DNA of 64,000 nucleotides from NCBI GenBank assembly GCA_050480705.1, contig JBJHAX010000005.1, positions 25,993-89,992 of the forward strand. Direction: 5' to 3'. The position numbers and the translations under genes were made by a program. The notes beneath the pieces were generated by a model that ran no database searches, was not told where the DNA came from, and saw nothing but the letters and a program-made list of their open reading frames with translations. Source of the DNA: JBJHAX01 sp050480705. GTDB taxonomy: Bacteria > Actinomycetota > Nitriliruptoria > Nitriliruptorales > Nitriliruptoraceae. This document shows, one piece after another, positions 1 to 7,546 of the stretch; the stretch's first letter is position 1; each line of letters opens with the position of its first letter.

Positions 1-1427
1 ACGGCGCGTTCTTCTCCGACGCGCAGCCGAGCAAGTTCAAGATCGGGCTGATGCACTCTGCGTTCGCCTGCTACGACATTCCCGCCGCGCATCTGACCGC
101 GACCGGCGTCTACACGAACAAGGCACCCGGCGGCGTCGCCTACCGCTGCTCGTTCCGTGTCACCGAAGCCATGTACTTCCAGGAGCGCATGGTGCAGGCG
201 GCCGCGGACGATCTCGGCGTCGACCAGGCCGAGATCCGGCGGCTCAACTTCGTGCGCGACGACGACTTCCCGCACCGCACCGCGTTCGGGTTCCTCACCG
301 ACTCCGGGCAGTACACCAAGTGCCTCGACATCGGGCTCGAGGCGATCGGCTACGCAGACTTCCAGCGGGAGAAGGAAGAGGCACGCAAGCGGGGCAGGCT
401 GCTCGGCATCGGTATCTCGACGATGACCGAGCCGCTGGGAGCCGGCAACAGCCGCGAGTACGACATCCTCGGCATCAAGATGTTCGACTCGGCCGAGCTT
501 CGGGTCCACATGACCGGCAAGGCGCTGCTGCGGACCGGCGCGAAGACACAGGGTCAGGGGCACGAGACGACCTGGGCGCAGATCGTCGCGCACGAACTGG
601 GCATCCCCGCCGACGACGTCGTTGTCGAAGAGGGCGACACGGACACCGCGCCGTTCGGGATGGGCACGTACGCGTCCCGGAGCACGCCGGTCGCCGGCGC
701 CGCGGTGTCGATGGTGGCCCGCAAGATCCGTGCGAAGGCGCGCAAGATCGCCGCCCACCTGCTCGAGGTGTCAGAAGAGGACATCGAGTGGGAGCTCGGG
801 CGCTTCTACGTGCGTGGAGCGCAGGATCGAGGCGTCACGATCCAGGAATGCGCGATGGCGGCCTACAGCAACGTGCCCGACGGCATGGAACCGGGCCTGG
901 AGAACCACGCGTACTACGACCCGCCGAACCTGACCTGGCCGTTCGCCGCCTACATCGCCAAGGTCGAAGTCGACCCTGACACCGGTGTGTGGGATGTGCT
1001 CAAGGTCGTCGCCGTCGACGACTGCGGCGTGCGCATCAACCCGATGGTGGTCGAAGGCCAGATCATGGGCGGGCTCACCGAGGCGTACGCCATGGCCGCC
1101 ATGCAGTTCATCACCTTCGATGCCGACGGCAACTGTGTCGGATCGAACTACATGGACTACCTGCTGCCGACCGCATGGGAGACGCCCGGCTTCGAACTGC
1201 ACGAGGTCGTCACCCCCTGCCCCCACCATCCCATCGGCGCCAAGGGCGTCGGCGAGTGCGCGACGGTTGGTGGGCCGGCCGCGTTCGTCAACGCGGTCAT
1301 GGATGCGATCAAGCACACCGGTGTGCGCAACATCGACATGCCGCTGCTGCCTGACCGCGTGCACCGCGCGATCACGACAGGACAGGACGTCTCCGGCGCA
1401 CCTCCAGTGGACACGGAGGCGCCATGA
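1..1427 (+). CDS. coxL: aerobic carbon monoxide dehydrogenase large subunit, form I (5'-truncated)
   Basis: This is the molybdenum-copper catalytic subunit that oxidises CO to CO2 and passes electrons to the FAD (CoxM) and FeS (CoxS) subunits. The reading frame is open from base 3, so the N-terminal part lies outside the window. The form I signature AYRCSFR is read at 138-158; its Cys codon (147-149) is the residue that bridges Mo and Cu in true CO dehydrogenases, which separates this from the broader xanthine dehydrogenase family. Later molybdopterin-binding segments (GQGHETTWAQ, GAKGVGECATVGGPAAF) are present and the C-terminus looks complete. The stop codon overlaps the next gene as ATGA, so the two are translationally coupled. 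coxM and coxS are expected upstream. Confidence 0.95.
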   Translation, partial: GAFFSDAQPSKFKIGLMHSAFACYDIPAAHLTATGVYTNKAPGGVAYRCSFRVTEAMYFQERMVQAAADDLGVDQAEIRRLNFVRDDDFPHRTAFGFLTDSGQYTKCLDIGLEAIGYADFQREKEEARKRGRLLGIGISTMTEPLGAGNSREYDILGIKMFDSAELRVHMTGKALLRTGAKTQGQGHETTWAQIVAHELGIPADDVVVEEGDTDTAPFGMGTYASRSTPVAGAAVSMVARKIRAKARKIAAHLLEVSEEDIEWELGRFYVRGAQDRGVTIQECAMAAYSNVPDGMEPGLENHAYYDPPNLTWPFAAYIAKVEVDPDTGVWDVLKVVAVDDCGVRINPMVVEGQIMGGLTEAYAMAAMQFITFDADGNCVGSNYMDYLLPTAWETPGFELHEVVTPCPHHPIGAKGVGECATVGGPAAFVNAVMDAIKHTGVRNIDMPLLPDRVHRAITTGQDVSGAPPVDTEAP

Positions 1428-2374
1428 CCGAGGCGCTGGACGGCTGGGCCGTGATGCAGCGGGCGCTGGAACTCTCCCGCCGGGGAGAGTCATTCGCGCT
1501 GGCCACGGTCGTCTGGCGCGAAGCGCCCACGTCCGGACAGCACGGCGCACGCGCGATCGTGACCTCCGACGGTGAGGTTCACGGCTGGGTCGGTGGCGCC
1601 TGCGCCGAGCCTGTCCTCATCCGGGCAGCGCGTGAGGTGATCGCGTCCGGCGAACCGCAGCTGTTGTGGCTCGGGCGACCCGAGGAACTCGAGGACGCGC
1701 ACGTTCCCCAGGGGGTCCACGCCGTGCCGCTCGCCTGCCAGAGCGACGGGGCGCTGCAGATCTACGTCGAGCCCTCGCACAGTGCGCCTCGGCTCGTGAT
1801 CGTCGGACGCTCACCGATGGCGGTGACACTGGCCCGCCTCGCCGAAGACCTCGACTGGGAGACGCGCCTGGTCGATGCCGGCGAACTGACGGATGACACG
1901 GTGGACGCGGCAGCAGTCGTGATCGTTGCGACCCAGGGCCATGGCGACGAGGAAGTCCTCGAGAAGATGCTGCGTGCCGCGCCCCGCTACGTCGGCCTCG
2001 TCGCATCGCACCGGCGCGGCGACGCCGTCGCGACGTATCTGCGCGACCGGGGTGTGCCCGACGACGCTCTCGACCGCCTGCGGTACCCGGTCGGACTCGA
2101 TCTCGGACCCACCTCGCACCGTGAGATCGCGGTGTCGGTGCTCGCCGAACTCGTGCAACTGCGCAGCGCCGGCGAGCTCGGTGCCTCCTCCGCCGCACCG
2201 GCGGTGGCTGCCGTCGAAGAGGCCGTGGATCCCGTCTGCGGGATGACGGTCGACGTCGGGCCCGACACGCCCCAGTCCGAGTTCGAGGGGCGGACCTACT
2301 ACTTCTGCTGTCCCGGCTGCCGGCATGCGTTCGCGAAGGACCCGATGTCGTTCCTCGGGCAGGAGGCGAAATGA
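1424..2374 (+). CDS. XdhC/CoxI-family CODH maturation factor with C-terminal YHS metal-binding domain
   Basis: The 316-residue protein has an N-terminal XdhC_CoxI part (about residues 10-80, with REAPTSGQHG and GWVGGACAEP), a Rossmann-like XdhC_C part (about 122-235, RLVIVGRSPMA), an Ala-rich linker, and a YHS domain (about 269-316). The YHS domain carries DPVCGM with C272 and a CCPGC cluster with C295, C296 and C299. XdhC-type proteins bind or sulfurate the molybdenum cofactor before insertion into the large subunit. YHS/TRASH domains bind metal, often copper. A fusion of the two next to coxL suggests a role in building the Mo-S-Cu centre, which is inference. The gene overlaps both coxL and coxG as ATGA. 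A second XdhC paralogue without YHS lies at 7547-8458. Confidence 0.88.
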   Translation: MTEALDGWAVMQRALELSRRGESFALATVVWREAPTSGQHGARAIVTSDGEVHGWVGGACAEPVLIRAAREVIASGEPQLLWLGRPEELEDAHVPQGVHAVPLACQSDGALQIYVEPSHSAPRLVIVGRSPMAVTLARLAEDLDWETRLVDAGELTDDTVDAAAVVIVATQGHGDEEVLEKMLRAAPRYVGLVASHRRGDAVATYLRDRGVPDDALDRLRYPVGLDLGPTSHREIAVSVLAELVQLRSAGELGASSAAPAVAAVEEAVDPVCGMTVDVGPDTPQSEFEGRTYYFCCPGCRHAFAKDPMSFLGQEAK

Positions 2375-2961
2375 AGATCACCAACCGCATCGATGTCGAC
2401 CAGGCGCCGGACGCGGTCTGGGAGTTGTTCGGCGACATCCCACAGGTCGCGGCGTGCCTGCCGGGTACCCAGCTGACGGGCCAGGAATCCGACACCCGCT
2501 ACACCGGCGAGGTCGTGATCAAGGCCGGTCCGGTGCGCATGGAGTTCGACGGCACGGCCGACGTGCTCGAACGCGACGACGCCGCGCGCACCATGAAGGT
2601 CCAGGCCGCCGGTGCTGACCGCCGCGGGCGGGGGCAGGCGACCCTGCTGCTCGACGCCGCAGTCGAAGCCAGCGGTGCCGGCAGCACGATCGACGTCGCG
2701 CTCGACCTCACCCTGGCGGGTGCTGCCGCCCAATACGGGCGGGGCATGGTCGCCGACGTCACGGCTGTGCTGCTCGACGAGTTCGGCGCGAACGTCCAGT
2801 CCCGCCTCGACGCGATCGAGAAGGGCCTCGATCCGGACTCCGCGACCCCGGCCAGGCCGGCGAGCGGGGTGTCGTTCGCCGTGCGTGCGACGCGCCTCGC
2901 GCTCGCCAGAGTCGGACGCCGCTTCTTCCTTCCCTACCAGCCACAACCGACCCGACGATGA
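2371..2961 (+). CDS. coxG: CoxG-family SRPBCC protein
   Basis: The first 150 residues form an SRPBCC/Bet v1-like fold typical of CO dehydrogenase subunit G (start MKITNRIDVDQAPDAVWELF; CLPGTQLTG; YTGEVVIKAGPVRMEF). CoxG is needed to link CODH to the membrane and respiratory quinone pool in actinobacteria. The protein is 196 residues long; its last ~35 residues (SGVSFAVRATRLALARVGRR and onward) alternate Arg with hydrophobic residues and look like an amphipathic membrane-binding helix. The start overlaps the preceding stop as ATGA. It is followed after 13 bases by five small membrane-protein genes on the same strand. Confidence 0.9.
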   Translation: MKITNRIDVDQAPDAVWELFGDIPQVAACLPGTQLTGQESDTRYTGEVVIKAGPVRMEFDGTADVLERDDAARTMKVQAAGADRRGRGQATLLLDAAVEASGAGSTIDVALDLTLAGAAAQYGRGMVADVTAVLLDEFGANVQSRLDAIEKGLDPDSATPARPASGVSFAVRATRLALARVGRRFFLPYQPQPTRR

Positions 2962-2974
2962 GAAGGGACCTGCC

Positions 2975-3226
2975 ATGACGCTCTGGGGTGTCGGCAACCT
3001 CGTGCTGTTGCTCGTCGTCGTGCCCGTGCTCGTCGCGTTGCTCAGCCGCCTGCTCGGCTCGCTCGAACGCATCCGCGGCGCCGCCGACGACGCGCTCGAC
3101 GGCGGTGTCGCGCTGATAGGTGAGCTCGAGACGGCGCCGGGCCTTCTCGAAGTGACCGACCGCACCATCGAAGACGTTGCCGGCGGCGCGGTGCGCTACG
3201 CAGGCTCCGTCGCCAAGCTGCTCTGA
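2975..3226 (+). CDS. small single-span membrane protein, cox cluster (1 of 5)
   Basis: An 83-residue protein with one strongly hydrophobic N-terminal segment (about residues 7-27, LVLLLVVVPVLVALLS) and a soluble helical tail. ATG 2975 was chosen because GAAGGGAC lies just upstream. The tail contains ALDGGVALIGELETAP, which matches ALDGGVQVIVERTSTVP in the next gene, so the two are paralogues. I do not recognise a named family. Its place between coxG and the rest of the series suggests an accessory or anchoring role for the CO dehydrogenase, by association only. Confidence 0.75.
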   Translation: MTLWGVGNLVLLLVVVPVLVALLSRLLGSLERIRGAADDALDGGVALIGELETAPGLLEVTDRTIEDVAGGAVRYAGSVAKLL

Positions 3227-3242
3227 ACCAGGGGACGACGAC

Positions 3243-3479
3243 ATGCACGCAGCAGCCATCGTGACCCTCGTGATCGCCGGACTGATCATCGCGGCCGCGG
3301 CCCTCGGGCTCATCCGTGTGATCCTGCACCTCGTCGCGATCCGGCGATCCCTCGACGCGCTCGACGGCGGCGTCCAAGTCATCGTCGAACGCACCAGCAC
3401 GGTTCCCGAACGGATCTCGTCGGTCAACTCCAGCCTCGAACCGGTCCGCGACTTCGCGGCCTCGATCCCAGGGGAGTGA
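3243..3479 (+). CDS. small single-span membrane protein, cox cluster (2 of 5)
   Basis: A 78-residue protein with an N-terminal membrane segment (about residues 5-28, VTLVIAGLIIAAAALGL) and a short polar tail carrying the ALDGGV motif shared with the preceding gene. AGGGG precedes ATG 3243. Function unknown. The tail is predicted helical (no Gly/Pro until the end) and could form a coiled coil with its neighbours, which is inference. Confidence 0.72.
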   Translation: MHAAAIVTLVIAGLIIAAAALGLIRVILHLVAIRRSLDALDGGVQVIVERTSTVPERISSVNSSLEPVRDFAASIPGE

Positions 3480-3481
3480 CC

Positions 3482-3748
3482 ATGGACGCCATCGTCGCGA
3501 GCGCGATCCACACCGGGTGGGCCGTCGGCTACACGATCGGGATCGTCGTGGTGCTGATCGTCGTCGCGCTCGTCGTACCGATCCTGCTTCTGGCGAAATC
3601 CATCGGGGGCCAGGCGCAACGCATCCACGACGGGCTCGTCGACGCGGAGGCCAACACCTCGGCGTTGCGTGAACTCAACACGACGATCGACTCGGCCACC
3701 ACGATCACCGACGGCCTGCGCCGTGGCCGTGTGCGACTGGGAGGTTGA
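3482..3748 (+). CDS. small single-span membrane protein, cox cluster (3 of 5)
   Basis: An 88-residue protein with a short N-terminal extension, one membrane segment (about residues 17-40, YTIGIVVVLIVVALVVP) and a helical tail. ATG 3482 is preferred over GTG 3476 because AGGGGAG (3470-3476) is then at proper spacing. The tail AEANTSALRELNTTIDSA resembles AAENTEHTELINQTAAAV of the next gene, so genes 3 and 4 form a second paralogous pair. Function unknown. Confidence 0.72.
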   Translation: MDAIVASAIHTGWAVGYTIGIVVVLIVVALVVPILLLAKSIGGQAQRIHDGLVDAEANTSALRELNTTIDSATTITDGLRRGRVRLGG

Positions 3749-3750
3749 CC

Positions 3751-4038
3751 ATGGCCGACTTCTTCTCCGGACCCGTCGAAACGCTCTGGTGGGGTGCGGT
3801 GATCGCCGGTTTCGCCGTCGCCGTGGTCGTCGTGATCCTGCTCACGATCCTCGTGATCCTGGTCCGCACGATCGATCGCCGGGTAGCCGCGATCCGTGAC
3901 ACCCTCACGCGTGCCGCCGAGAACACCGAACACACCGAGCTGATCAACCAGACCGCGGCTGCGGTCGATGCCGTGCTCGCAGAGGGCCTGCAGCACCACC
4001 TGTTCCTCGGACGCGTCCTGCAGAAGGTGCGCACATGA
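3751..4038 (+). CDS. small single-span membrane protein, cox cluster (4 of 5)
   Basis: A 95-residue protein with an N-terminal membrane segment (about residues 14-39, WGAVIAGFAVAVVVVILLTI) followed by a basic stop-transfer region (RTIDRRVAAIR) and a helical tail. GGGAGG at 3739-3744 supports ATG 3751. The stop overlaps the next start as ATGA, so genes 4 and 5 are coupled. Function unknown. Confidence 0.72.
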   Translation: MADFFSGPVETLWWGAVIAGFAVAVVVVILLTILVILVRTIDRRVAAIRDTLTRAAENTEHTELINQTAAAVDAVLAEGLQHHLFLGRVLQKVRT

Positions 4039-4397
4039 ACACGCTGGTCGTCCTCTCCGTCGTCGTCATCGCGGTGCTCATCGCCGGGCTGGCGTTCTTC
4101 CTGTTCGTGATCGGCGGCCAGCTGCTGCGCGTCGCCGACAAGCTCGAGGAATGCGCCGACCTCGTCTGGTCGATCAAAGGCCACGCCGAAGTCATCGAAC
4201 CGGGCGTGGAGCGGATCAACCGCACCGCGGGAACGATCGCAGGCGCGCTGCCCCTGCTTTACACGATGGCCGAGGACATCGTCGTCGGTGCGACCTACGA
4301 GCCCGCCACCAGCACCGAACCCGACGTCGCCAGACCCGCCTCGGGAACCCGCCGGTCACGCATGTTCGACCACGTGGGCTACCGGCCCGGCGACTGA
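4035..4397 (+). CDS. small single-span membrane protein, cox cluster (5 of 5)
   Basis: A 120-residue protein with an N-terminal membrane segment (about residues 3-28, TLVVLSVVVIAVLIAGLAFF), a helical middle (ADKLEECADLVWSIKGHAEV) and a disordered basic tail ending in YRPGD. It is the longest of the five. The 3' end overlaps the convergent minus-strand gene by 19 bases, so the two operons meet here. Function unknown. Confidence 0.72.
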   Translation: MNTLVVLSVVVIAVLIAGLAFFLFVIGGQLLRVADKLEECADLVWSIKGHAEVIEPGVERINRTAGTIAGALPLLYTMAEDIVVGATYEPATSTEPDVARPASGTRRSRMFDHVGYRPGD

Positions 4398-4858
4398 GTT
4401 TCGGCGGCGTCACGACCGGCGGCGTCGCGCGGAGGCGTGCGCCCGGTGGTCAACGGCCCTGTCGTCGGCGCCGAGTAGGAGCCGATCCACTCCTCGCGCC
4501 AGGCGTTGTCGAACTCCTCGGTGTTGCAGCCCGGCCGGTACAGCGCGATGAGCTCGCGTGCGATCTGTTCACGGTGGGCGCGTGACCCTCCCGGGACTTC
4601 GTAGGTGCAGATGTGCAGCGCCCACTTGCTGCCGGCACGCTCGAGCCAGCAGGGCGAGCGGGGATGGCGCAGCGGCAGCTGCCCATCGGCCAGATCGTCG
4701 GCGTGGCCGACGTAGATCACAGCGTGCTCCTGCGGGCGTGCCTCAGGGGCGTCGCGGCACAGGATCGCGTACACGGCCGCGACGCTCGGTGGTGTCCAGC
4801 CCGCAAGCACCCGGGGACCCTCGAACGGGTAGCCGGCGAGCGAACCCAGGCGTATCAC
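4379..4858 (-). CDS. GIY-YIG nuclease-like protein
   Basis: The 159-residue protein has the layout of a GIY-YIG domain: VYAIL in place of GIY, VIYVGHADDL in place of YIG, and a later REQIARELIALYRPGCN segment where the catalytic Glu and the conserved Y-x-P-x-C-N normally sit. The usual Arg between these parts may be R in LPLRHPR. GTG 4858 overlaps the upstream stop as GTGA and is preferred over a longer version. GIY-YIG proteins cut DNA or act in repair, but many small versions have no known role. No link to CO metabolism is evident. Confidence 0.6.
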   Translation of the reverse strand: MIRLGSLAGYPFEGPRVLAGWTPPSVAAVYAILCRDAPEARPQEHAVIYVGHADDLADGQLPLRHPRSPCWLERAGSKWALHICTYEVPGGSRAHREQIARELIALYRPGCNTEEFDNAWREEWIGSYSAPTTGPLTTGRTPPRDAAGRDAAETQSPGR

Positions 4859-5148
4859 TCCGCTTCCTCGAGGTCGGCGAGGTCGTCGATCTCGCTGATC
4901 GTTTCCGCGCGCGTCACCGGCCATGCGGGCAGCCCGGCGCGTTCGACCGCTGCGGTGAAATGCCCCATGGCAGCCTCGACTGCTTCGTCAGAATCGGCGG
5001 CCTCCACGACGATCTGCGCGCCGTAGCTCATCGCGCCGATCCCACTCGCGATTCCTTCGTAGACGGCGACTTCGTCGGCGAGCGCGAGAACGTCATCGAG
5101 GGACATCGTTCGGTCACCTTCGGCGACCAGTGACACGCTGAACCTCAC
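4855..5148 (-). CDS. conserved small acidic protein, function unknown
   Basis: A 97-residue acidic protein starting at GTG (RFSVSLVAEGD). An apparent beta-strand, helix (SLDDVLALADEVAVYEG), beta-strand (AQIVVEAADSD), helix (AVEAAMGHFTAAVERAG) order suggests a small ferredoxin-like alpha/beta fold. I do not recognise a family. It is translationally coupled to the GIY-YIG-like gene by a GTGA overlap. Confidence 0.6.
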   Translation of the reverse strand: MRFSVSLVAEGDRTMSLDDVLALADEVAVYEGIASGIGAMSYGAQIVVEAADSDEAVEAAMGHFTAAVERAGLPAWPVTRAETISEIDDLADLEEAE

Positions 5149-5156
5149 ATCCGTTC

Positions 5157-6299
5157 CTATCGCAGCGTCGGAAGCGTCGCGGCCAGATGTTCGAGACTAC
5201 GCAGGTCGTGCCCACTGAGCAGCAGATCGACGTACGGCTCGGCGACGACCATGCCCATCGTCTCGGGCCGCCAATCGCGGCTCTGTCCGCGGTGCGGGTT
5301 CACCCACACGATGCGGTGGCACAGGCGCGACAGCCGCTGCAATGCCGTGTCCAACGTTTCGGGGTCGCCACGGTCGAGTCCGTCCGAACACACGACGACG
5401 ACCGCGCCACGACTCAGACCCCGGCGCGCCCAGCCAGCGACGAACGCGGCGAGGGCGTCGCCGATGCGTGTCCCGCCGTCCCAGTCGCTGACCGTCGCAG
5501 CGGCACGTTGCATGGCGTCGTCAGGGCGCCGCCGGTCGAGCTGGTGGGTGATGCGGGTCAGGCGGGTGCCGAAACAGAAGACCTCGACCCGTCCTGCGGC
5601 ACGCCTCGTCGAGTATGCGAACTGCAGGAGGTTGCGCGAGTAGTCCGCCATCGACCCGGAGACATCGAGCAACACGACCAGCGGCCGCACCCGCATCCGC
5701 CTGCGAACAAAGTGCAGGTCGTCGAGTTGTCCGTGGCTGCGGACCGCGGCCCGTGCCGTGCGACGAAGGTCGAGGCGCCGTCCGTCGGCAGACGGCTCGA
5801 CCCGCCTGGTGCGGCGCTGCGGAGGTGTCAGCCGCAGCCGCGCGATGATCCGCCGCACCGCCGCGAGTTCGTCGGGCGTGCAGGCGCTGAACGCCTTGGT
5901 CCGCTGGATGTCGACCGCGGAGGCCGCCAGCCCCAGCTGCGCCGGTTCCTCGTCGCCCTCCTCGCCCCCTTCGGCGTCGGGGATCTCGAGGGTCGATGCC
6001 GTCGTTGCCGCCGCACGCATCCGGTGGCGGGGATCGTCGGGATCGGCGATCGGCTGATCGAGGAAATAGGCGCGGAACACTTCGTCGTAGGTCGCAAGGT
6101 GCTCGCGGCGCGTGACCAGCGTCGATGTGCCCGCCCAGTAGACGTCGACGATGTCGGAGGGATCCAGGGTTGCGACGGCTGAGCAGTACGTCATCACGTC
6201 GTCGGTGCCCACGGGCAGTCCCGCGTCGCGCAGCGCGCGACCGAAGGTGACGAACACACCGAGTGTCCCGGCGGGATCGACGGCGACGTCAGCTGGCAT
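5157..6299 (-). CDS. coxE: VWA-domain protein CoxE
   Basis: CoxE works with the MoxR-type ATPase CoxD in maturing CO dehydrogenase, in the step that inserts sulfur and copper at the molybdenum centre in Oligotropha. The 380-residue protein has an N-terminal CoxE region (DVMTYCSAVATLDP), an acidic linker (about 108-118) and a C-terminal von Willebrand A domain with a complete MIDAS: DVSGS (D212, S214, S216), T277 in GGTRIG and D306 in CSDGLD. The start overlaps the end of coxD by 11 bases, so the pair is coupled. It converges on the coxL operon. Confidence 0.9.
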   Translation of the reverse strand: MPADVAVDPAGTLGVFVTFGRALRDAGLPVGTDDVMTYCSAVATLDPSDIVDVYWAGTSTLVTRREHLATYDEVFRAYFLDQPIADPDDPRHRMRAAATTASTLEIPDAEGGEEGDEEPAQLGLAASAVDIQRTKAFSACTPDELAAVRRIIARLRLTPPQRRTRRVEPSADGRRLDLRRTARAAVRSHGQLDDLHFVRRRMRVRPLVVLLDVSGSMADYSRNLLQFAYSTRRAAGRVEVFCFGTRLTRITHQLDRRRPDDAMQRAAATVSDWDGGTRIGDALAAFVAGWARRGLSRGAVVVVCSDGLDRGDPETLDTALQRLSRLCHRIVWVNPHRGQSRDWRPETMGMVVAEPYVDLLLSGHDLRSLEHLAATLPTLR

Positions 6300-7194
6300 C
6301 GTGGACGATCTCGCCCAGCCGGGACCGGACGATCTCGAGATCCTCCTGGTCCTTGATCACCGCGCCGAGCGTGTCCTCGGCGTGTTGGGCGGTGAGGTCG
6401 TCGACGCCGACGACGTCGAGCGATTCGGCCCAGTCGAGTGTCTCGGCGACACCGGGCGGCTTCGCGAGATCGAGTTCGCGCATGCGGCCCACCGCCGCGA
6501 CGATCTTGGCCGCGAGCGCCTCGTCGACACCCGGCAGCCGCGTCGTGACGATCGCCAGCTCACGGTCGGGCGGTGGGAAACCGATCCAGTGGTACAGGCA
6601 GCGGCGCTTGAGCGCGTCGTGCAGCTCACGGGTGCGGTTCGAGGTCAGCACGACGATCGGTCGGCTGGTCGCACGCACCGTTCCGAGTTCGGGGATGGTG
6701 ACCTGGAAGTCGGAGAGCAGCTCGAGGAGGAACGCCTCGAACTCGTCATCCGCCCGGTCGACCTCGTCGATGAGCAGAACACATTCGTCCCCGGCACGGA
6801 TCGCCTCGAGAAGCGGACGGTCGACGAGGAACTCCGGCTGGTACAGCTGGTCGATCGCGGCGTCGCCGGCGGCGGCCTCGGACATCAGCCTGATCTGGAG
6901 CAGCTGGCGGACGTGATCCCATTCGTACAGCGCCTGGCTGACGTCGATGCCTTCGTGGCACTGCAGGCGGACCAGGCGGCGGCCGAACGCGACTGCGAGG
7001 GTCTTGGCGAGTTCGGTCTTGCCGACGCCGACTTCGCCTTCCAGCAGCAGCGGCCTGCCGAGGCGCAGCGCGACGAACGTCGTCGTCGCCAGACCGCGGT
7101 CGAGCAGATAGTCGTGTGCTGCGAGCTGCTCGGTGAGTTGCGGAACCGACCCGAGGTCGCTCGTGGGGTCGGTCACGTCGATGCCTTCGGTCAC
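6289..7194 (-). CDS. coxD: MoxR-family AAA+ ATPase CoxD
   Basis: A 301-residue MoxR-type AAA+ ATPase with Walker A GEVGVGKT (K59), Walker B LLIDEVD (D143, E144) and sensor region VVLTSNRTRELHDALKRRC. CoxD unfolds or remodels apo-CODH so that the Cu-S-Mo site can form. Start is GTG 7194, 11 bases after the previous stop. It is followed directly by coxE, the usual partner. Confidence 0.92.
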   Translation of the reverse strand: MTEGIDVTDPTSDLGSVPQLTEQLAAHDYLLDRGLATTTFVALRLGRPLLLEGEVGVGKTELAKTLAVAFGRRLVRLQCHEGIDVSQALYEWDHVRQLLQIRLMSEAAAGDAAIDQLYQPEFLVDRPLLEAIRAGDECVLLIDEVDRADDEFEAFLLELLSDFQVTIPELGTVRATSRPIVVLTSNRTRELHDALKRRCLYHWIGFPPPDRELAIVTTRLPGVDEALAAKIVAAVGRMRELDLAKPPGVAETLDWAESLDVVGVDDLTAQHAEDTLGAVIKDQEDLEIVRSRLGEIVHDAS

Positions 7195-7205
7195 CTCGTT
7201 CGTGG

Positions 7206-7466
7206 TCAGCGTCCGGAGTCCTCCCCGAAGACGAGGTCACGGACGCTGCCGGCAGACGCGTCGAGTTTGCCGTCGCGTTCGAGCTGGCGGCGCCATGCAG
7301 TCGCCGGGTCAGCGTCGCCTTCCGCATAGGCATCGAAACTGACACCGCGCATGTTGCGGCAGGTCTTGGTCGGGCTGCAGTCCTCGTCGAGCGCAGCGGA
7401 CGGGTCCCCCTGCGACGACCACAGGTCCTGGAGCACGGACTTCGACGTGTCGGTGGCGCCGCTCAC
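7206..7466 (-). CDS. small Cys-containing protein of the cox maturation operon, unknown
   Basis: An 86-residue acidic protein from GTG 7466, with a strong AAAGGAG ribosome site. It has two cysteines in DCSPTKTCRNMRG (C-x5-C). No signal peptide or membrane segment is visible. Position between an XdhC gene and coxD, on the same strand and closely spaced, argues for a role in CODH maturation. I do not recognise a family. Confidence 0.6.
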   Translation of the reverse strand: MSGATDTSKSVLQDLWSSQGDPSAALDEDCSPTKTCRNMRGVSFDAYAEGDADPATAWRRQLERDGKLDASAGSVRDLVFGEDSGR

Positions 7467-7546
7467 GTACGGCTCCTTTGCATCGGCAACTTCTCTGCGT
7501 CAAGGGTACGGACGCGAGCGGGCTCGTGCCGGTGATTGCCGTGGCG

